From Litorimonas taeanensis (lineage in GTDB: Bacteria > Pseudomonadota > Alphaproteobacteria > Caulobacterales > Maricaulaceae), in assembly GCF_003634015.1 (NCBI RefSeq), contig NZ_RBII01000001.1, positions 558,001 through 622,000 on the forward strand: a stretch of DNA of 64,000 nucleotides. The letters run 5' to 3'. The first letter of the stretch is position 1. The number at the start of each line of letters is the position of its first letter. The notes below the pieces were generated by a model. The model was not told where the DNA came from. It was given only the letters and a program-made list of their open reading frames with translations, and did no database searches. Shown piece after piece: positions 59,926 through 64,000 of the stretch. The position numbers and the translations under genes were made by a program.

Positions 59926-60930
59926 ATGTCAGATATACAAGCCTATGCCGCTATGGAAGCCGGCGGAAGATTAGAGCCCTATACCTATAACCCAGGGGCG
60001 TTACCGGCGAACCATGTTGAGGTCGAAATTTCTGCGTGCGGGCTCTGTCACTCAGATTTGTCTATGGTCAATAACGACTGGGGTGCAAGTCAATATCCAC
60101 TGGTGCCGGGTCATGAAGCTGTGGGCAAAATCAGTAAAGTCGGTGAGGCCGTCAAGCATCTTGAGGTTGGCCAAACTGTCGGCATAGGTTGGACATCTCA
60201 AACTTGTCAGCATTGCTCGCCTTGCTTATCAGGGTCTCAGCAGCGCTGCACATCAGCTGTGTCAACAATTGCCGCGAAAGGCGGTTTTGCCAACCGTATT
60301 CAGGTACAGGACATTTGGGCAGTGCCTCTCCCTGATGGAATGGATGCGAAATCTGCTGGTCCTCTATTTTGTGGGGGTATTACCGTATTTGCACCGATGA
60401 TGGATTATGGCCTGAAGCCGACGGACCGTGTTGCGGTTATTGGCATTGGCGGGCTTGGCCATTTGGCAGTACAATTCGCTCATGCTTGGGGGTGCGAAGT
60501 TACTGCCTTTACTTCATCAATGGACAAAGAAGCAGAGCTTAAAGAACTGGGTGCGCATCATGTTGCAAATAGCCGCGATGCAGGCGCGATGAAGGCATTA
60601 CGAGGGAAATTTGACTTCATTATTTCAACGGTCAATGTAGACCTAGACTGGGCGAGTTATCTTGCAACATTACGATCGGATGGGCAGTTAATTACAGTGG
60701 GTGCTGTTGATAAGCCTATGGGCATTCCTGCTTTTTCACTTATTTCAGGGGGTAAATCTGTTGGGGGGTCTGATACTGGTTCACCTGATATGGTGGCACG
60801 CATGCTTGAATTCTGCACACGCCATAATATCAAGCCCATGGTCGAATATTTCCCAATGTCAGACGTCAATGATGCGTTAGCGCATTTAAAAAGCGGTAAG
60901 GCCCGCTATCGCATAGTTCTGACGAATTAA
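59926..60930 (+). CDS. Zinc-dependent NAD(P) alcohol dehydrogenase (medium-chain, YahK/CAD-like)
   Basis: The 334-residue enzyme has the catalytic zinc residues in ISACGLCHSDLSMV and VPGHEAVGKI and the four-Cys structural zinc site CQHCSPCLSGSQQRC. The Rossmann motif reads VAVIGIGGLGHLAVQFAHAW. It belongs to the cinnamyl/aldehyde reductase branch and probably reduces aldehydes with NADPH. AGGAGAG precedes the ATG. It follows the XRE gene by 15 bp and may be read with it. Confidence 0.92.
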   Translation: MSDIQAYAAMEAGGRLEPYTYNPGALPANHVEVEISACGLCHSDLSMVNNDWGASQYPLVPGHEAVGKISKVGEAVKHLEVGQTVGIGWTSQTCQHCSPCLSGSQQRCTSAVSTIAAKGGFANRIQVQDIWAVPLPDGMDAKSAGPLFCGGITVFAPMMDYGLKPTDRVAVIGIGGLGHLAVQFAHAWGCEVTAFTSSMDKEAELKELGAHHVANSRDAGAMKALRGKFDFIISTVNVDLDWASYLATLRSDGQLITVGAVDKPMGIPAFSLISGGKSVGGSDTGSPDMVARMLEFCTRHNIKPMVEYFPMSDVNDALAHLKSGKARYRIVLTN

Positions 60931-60946
60931 CCGTCGTAACGGTTAT

Positions 60947-61663
60947 CTAGAGAGTATCGCGGTAACTTATAATTTGATCTGTCTCTGCATATGTTGGGGA
61001 CAGCATTTTTACAATCAAGGGCGCGATGTCTGAGGGGTTCGGCAAGGTTTGTGGGTCCTCGCCGGGCATTGCCTTTGCCCGCATTGCTGTACGGGTGGCA
61101 CCTGGGTTAAGAAGATTGACCTTTAGGTTGGTGACCTCTGTCTCTTTAGCATAACATTGTACCAGGGCTTCTAAACCAGCTTTTGTCGCTGCATAAGCGC
61201 CCCAATAGGCGCGGCGTGAGTTTGCAACGCCTGATGTAAGGAATAGGGCTCGTCCTGCATCAGAGGCGCGTAGCAAGGGGTCTAGTGAACGAATGAGACG
61301 ATAATTTGCTGTTAGGTTTACGGATACAAGCTTGTCCCATGTTTTAGGTTCAAGGTGAGGGATGGGCGTAATGTCTCCAAGCATCCCAGCATTTGCGAGC
61401 AACCCGTCCAACTTGCCCCATCGTTCATTAATAATAGCACCTAACCGGTCGATACCTTCGGCTTGATTTAAATCCATGGGAACGATTGTGCAGCTTTGCC
61501 CTTTCTCTTTAATCGCATCATCAAGAGCCTCGAGCCCGCCCTGAGTGCGGGCGAGGGCTATGATATCGGACCCAGCTTCAGCTAACGCTAAGCTTGCTGC
61601 ATAACCAATACCGCGCGACGCCCCCGTCACGAGGGTGACGCGGCCATTGAGAGCTTTAGACAT
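60947..61663 (-). CDS. Short-chain dehydrogenase/reductase (YciK-like)
   Basis: The 238-residue SDR has VTLVTGASRGIGYAASLALA, the NAG motif (LLANAGMLGD) and catalytic Ser-Tyr-Lys (FLTSGVANSRRAYWGAYAAT and K). Substrate unknown. It lies 8 bp after purF on the same strand, a common arrangement in alphaproteobacteria, so it is probably the last gene of the radA-cvpA-purF unit. Confidence 0.92.
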   Translation of the reverse strand: MSKALNGRVTLVTGASRGIGYAASLALAEAGSDIIALARTQGGLEALDDAIKEKGQSCTIVPMDLNQAEGIDRLGAIINERWGKLDGLLANAGMLGDITPIPHLEPKTWDKLVSVNLTANYRLIRSLDPLLRASDAGRALFLTSGVANSRRAYWGAYAATKAGLEALVQCYAKETEVTNLKVNLLNPGATRTAMRAKAMPGEDPQTLPNPSDIAPLIVKMLSPTYAETDQIISYRDTL

Positions 61664-61671
61664 GATAGACC

Positions 61672-63165
61672 TTATGCGACTTCGACGAGAAAAGAGAGTT
61701 GCTTGCTGACGCCCGAGGCATCTCTGTCTCGGTCAATCAGAGGTGTTGGGTAGTCACCTGTGAAGCAATGATCTGTAAATTGTGGCTCGTCGGCTAGACG
61801 TTCCGTTTCGCCCATCGCCCAATATAAGCCTTCAACTGACAGGAATCCCAAACTATCGACTTCGAGCATTTCGGTCATCGCTTTTAAGTCATAATTCGCA
61901 GCAATCAATTTGTCCTTAGAGGGCATATCGATTCCATAATGATCTGGATGTTTGATTGGCGGCGAAGCAGAGCGGAAGTGAACTTCTTTAGCGCCTGCAG
62001 CTTTAATCATTCGTACGATTTTTGTTGAGGTTGTACCGCGAACGATAGAGTCATCTACGAGTAAGACACGCTTGCCTTCAATCATGGAGCGATTGGCGGA
62101 ATGTTTAAGTCGAACGCCCATATCGCGAATTTGTTGTGTAGGTTGGATAAATGTACGTCCTACATAATGGTTTCGAATAATGCCCAGTTCAAAAGGCACG
62201 CCTGTCTCTTGAGCGAAACCAAGCGCAGCTGGAACGCCGCTATCTGGTACGGGAATAATAACATCTACATCTGCGGGTGTTTCTTGCGCTAATCTATGGC
62301 CCATGCGTTTGCGAACTTCATAAACGCTCTTACCGCTTACGATTGAATCTGGACGCGCAAAGTAAACGAACTCAAATATACAGGGACGGGATTTGGCATT
62401 CGGGAATGCCGTGAATGATCGGATGCCATCCGCATTTATGACAACAACTTCGCCCGCTTCGACTTCGCGGATGAAAGTGGCTCCAATCATATCAAAGGCG
62501 CAGGTTTCAGAGGCTAAGATATAGCTATCGCCTAAGCGCCCAATTAAAAGAGGGCGTATTCCAAAACGGTCTCTTGCGCCAAGTAGCATGTCTTTGGTCA
62601 TGCCAATAAATGCATATCCACCATCTACTTGACGAATAGCATTGACAAAACGGTCTATAAATTCACCCTTTTTGGCGCGCGCAATGAGGTGAATAACGAC
62701 CTCTGTGTCGGATGTGGATTGGAACAACGCGCCTTTTTCAACGAGTTGTTCTCGTATGGTATAGGCGTTTGTTATGTGGCCGTTATGAGCAAGGGCAAAC
62801 CCGCCCATATGAAGCTCTGAAAAGAGAGGCTGCACATTTCGAAGGACGGTTTGTCCTGCCGTTGAATAACGATTATGTCCAATAGAGATGTGGCCGGGGA
62901 GGCGTTCTGATGGATCAGCCCCTGTAAAATTGTCTCCAACAAGACCAAGATGGCGTTCAGAATGAAATTTTGCGCCATCAAAGCTCGCTATGCCGCAGGC
63001 TTCTTGCCCACGATGTTGAAGCGCATGTAAGCCAAGGGCAGTAAGTGAGGCGGCATTATCCATGCCGAAAATACCGAAAACACCACATTCTTCGCGGATT
63101 TTATCCTCATTCGGATCAAACATGAAATCATCTGAGTCTGGATGAGGAGAGGAGGCTTCGGTCAT
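61672..63165 (-). CDS. purF: Amidophosphoribosyltransferase
   Basis: PurF makes phosphoribosylamine from PRPP and glutamine. A propeptide of 26 residues ends before the catalytic Cys27 (REECGVFGIFG). GHNRYSTAGQ, AHNGHITNAY and ASETCAFDMIGATFIREVEA follow; the PRPP site reads RVLLVDDSIVRGTTSTKIV. The 497-residue length is normal. The start overlaps the cvpA stop by ATGA. Confidence 0.97.
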   Translation of the reverse strand: MTEASSPHPDSDDFMFDPNEDKIREECGVFGIFGMDNAASLTALGLHALQHRGQEACGIASFDGAKFHSERHLGLVGDNFTGADPSERLPGHISIGHNRYSTAGQTVLRNVQPLFSELHMGGFALAHNGHITNAYTIREQLVEKGALFQSTSDTEVVIHLIARAKKGEFIDRFVNAIRQVDGGYAFIGMTKDMLLGARDRFGIRPLLIGRLGDSYILASETCAFDMIGATFIREVEAGEVVVINADGIRSFTAFPNAKSRPCIFEFVYFARPDSIVSGKSVYEVRKRMGHRLAQETPADVDVIIPVPDSGVPAALGFAQETGVPFELGIIRNHYVGRTFIQPTQQIRDMGVRLKHSANRSMIEGKRVLLVDDSIVRGTTSTKIVRMIKAAGAKEVHFRSASPPIKHPDHYGIDMPSKDKLIAANYDLKAMTEMLEVDSLGFLSVEGLYWAMGETERLADEPQFTDHCFTGDYPTPLIDRDRDASGVSKQLSFLVEVA

Positions 63166-63836
63166 TTTATAATCTCCCGACTAATGCCATCAATATCGCC
63201 GTCTTGAATGCGTTCTGCATATGAACGCATTTTAGCAAAGGGTAAAGCGCGTATCACACCACCAATGCGGTCAAGTAAAGGGTAGAAAGTAGAATTTTGA
63301 AGATATTGTGGCAACTCTTTGGGTTCTGCTTCCATTTGCTGTCGCATAGAATATGGCATTTTTTCAATGAAGTCAGGCGGCAGATTCTCTTGATTGCTTT
63401 CTATCAATTCACGGAAATCTTGCGCATCTTCACTTGCCCGATAGCTAGCGGTCAAAACCAAAACGCCTAAAGACGCTAGAATTAAACCCCGAAACACGCC
63501 AAATGCTGCACCTAAGGCACGGTTAAGAATTTTTGTGGAGGGCGCCTCTAGCTTTCCGAACACCTTTGTTAGAATAAATATTCCGAGCAAGTAAATGAGA
63601 GCGAAGGTGCCAACGCCAAGTGCAATGTCTGCAAGCCATGACGGTGAAATGAAATTCTGGGCCGCATATCGAAATCGACCCCAGACGAAAAGAGCAATTA
63701 TACCCGCGATGAAAAGGGCTAGAAGAGAAAGAACTTCTCTAAGAAACCCTCTCTGTATGGCTATGATAAGCGAAATTAATAGAATCAGGAGAACAACAAC
63801 ATCAAATCCATTGAAGGTAATCGAGCCAATAGTCAT
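63162..63836 (-). CDS. cvpA: CvpA family membrane protein
   Basis: The 224-residue protein has four hydrophobic segments in the CvpA pattern (FNGFDVVVLLILLISLIIAI, QRGFLREVLSLLALF, and later YLLGIFILTKVFGKL and GVFRGLILASLGVLVL) and a charged C-terminal part. CvpA is needed for colicin V production and envelope homeostasis in E. coli. It stands just before purF, as in most proteobacteria. Confidence 0.92.
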   Translation of the reverse strand: MTIGSITFNGFDVVVLLILLISLIIAIQRGFLREVLSLLALFIAGIIALFVWGRFRYAAQNFISPSWLADIALGVGTFALIYLLGIFILTKVFGKLEAPSTKILNRALGAAFGVFRGLILASLGVLVLTASYRASEDAQDFRELIESNQENLPPDFIEKMPYSMRQQMEAEPKELPQYLQNSTFYPLLDRIGGVIRALPFAKMRSYAERIQDGDIDGISREIIK

Positions 63837-63856
63837 TGCGTGGTTTTACCCTTTTA

Positions 63857-64000
63857 CTATGCGGCCCAATTACTTTCCCAGTCTGGACCTGCTTCTGCAC
63901 TCGCTTCTACACGCCGAACGAGGTCGGGCAAAGCTTTGATTGCAATAATCGGTAAGGGTGATGAATCATTTTTATGTTCGGGTGATCCGTCTTTTCTTTT
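63857..64000 (-). CDS. radA: C-terminal end of a gene, probably radA (partial)
   Basis: An open frame enters from the window edge on the minus strand and stops at TAG (63859-63857). The visible 47 codons end with PIIAIKALPDLVRRVEASAE, then AGPDWESNWAA. A xIxxLxDLVxxV-like end and the place directly before cvpA-purF suit the DNA repair protein RadA. The part seen is too short for its catalytic motifs, so the name rests mainly on synteny. Confidence 0.5.
   Translation of the reverse strand, partial: KRKDGSPEHKNDSSPLPIIAIKALPDLVRRVEASAEAGPDWESNWAA

Noticed and set aside
1-64000. CRISPR arrays
   Set aside because: No regularly spaced repeats of 25-40 bp were noticed anywhere in the window.

Overview
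The window looks like a chromosome segment of a moderate-GC alphaproteobacterium, probably of the Hyphomonadaceae/Maricaulales type. This placement is inferred from gene content and order and is not certain: lgt / NDUFAF7-like methyltransferase / pgeF; prs-rplY-pth-ychF; radA-cvpA-purF; MoxR-DUF58-BatA/DUF4159; DUF1285-NUDIX-cca. It falls into an accessory left part (1 to about 25,000) and a core right part (about 25,000 to 64,000). No rRNA, tRNA or CRISPR array was seen.

Accessory part. A gene for an aromatic-acid type MFS transporter is split. Its body lies at 1-570 and its C-terminal end at about 5,846-5,994. The 5.3 kb between them carries a tyrosine integrase broken by a stop and a frameshift, a small hypothetical gene, a complete KtrAB-type potassium uptake pair, an intact IS6-family element (4607-5408), and the start of an AbiEi-like antitoxin gene cut off by that IS. 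From 6,148 to 19,805 there is a catabolic cluster. It holds a two-component flavin monooxygenase, a flavin reductase fused to a LysR-type effector domain, an extra trpC, an aldehyde dehydrogenase, an MFS transporter, an AraC regulator, a TonB receptor, and a three-gene amine-oxidation operon (ornithine-cyclodeaminase-like, RidA-like, DadA-like) with a second AraC regulator. A 16-bp palindromic site of the form ACATGA-N4-TCATGT occurs in front of three of these units and probably defines a small regulon. The likely theme is uptake and oxidation of an aromatic amine or indole-like compound; the substrate is not shown by the sequence.

From 19,864 to 24,915 there is the end of a conjugative element: trbF, trbG (frameshifted), trbI, DUF2274, DUF736, an AlpA-like protein and a tyrosine integrase placed directly before dusA, a known integration target. 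The rest of the transfer machinery is missing, so this is a decayed remnant. The catabolic cluster may have been its cargo.

Core part. dusA is followed by a TauE/SafE permease, a retropepsin-like protease, a divergent CobT homologue, a leucine-type dehydrogenase and queC-queE. Next come envelope proteins and the four-gene minus-strand MoxR operon, then a plus-strand housekeeping run (DUF1285, NUDIX, deacetylase, cca, GST, apt). A minus-strand block follows (ychF, pth, rplY, prs, pgeF, methyltransferase, lgt), then ubiK, a Kbp/YgaU-like protein, a glyoxalase-fold protein, a small membrane protein and a CaCA antiporter. A pterin operon (PTPS-like, PTR1-like, folB, DUF2237) leads into uvrC. The window ends with two CDP-alcohol phosphatidyltransferases, a membrane-protein/XRE pair, an alcohol dehydrogenase, an SDR, purF, cvpA and the end of a probable radA.

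Points most worth a second look: the flavin reductase-LysR effector fusion; the shared palindrome regulon; the nested mobile elements; the CobT homologue lacking both catalytic glutamates; the PTPS-family protein lacking the nucleophilic cysteine; and a large hairpin in the prs leader.
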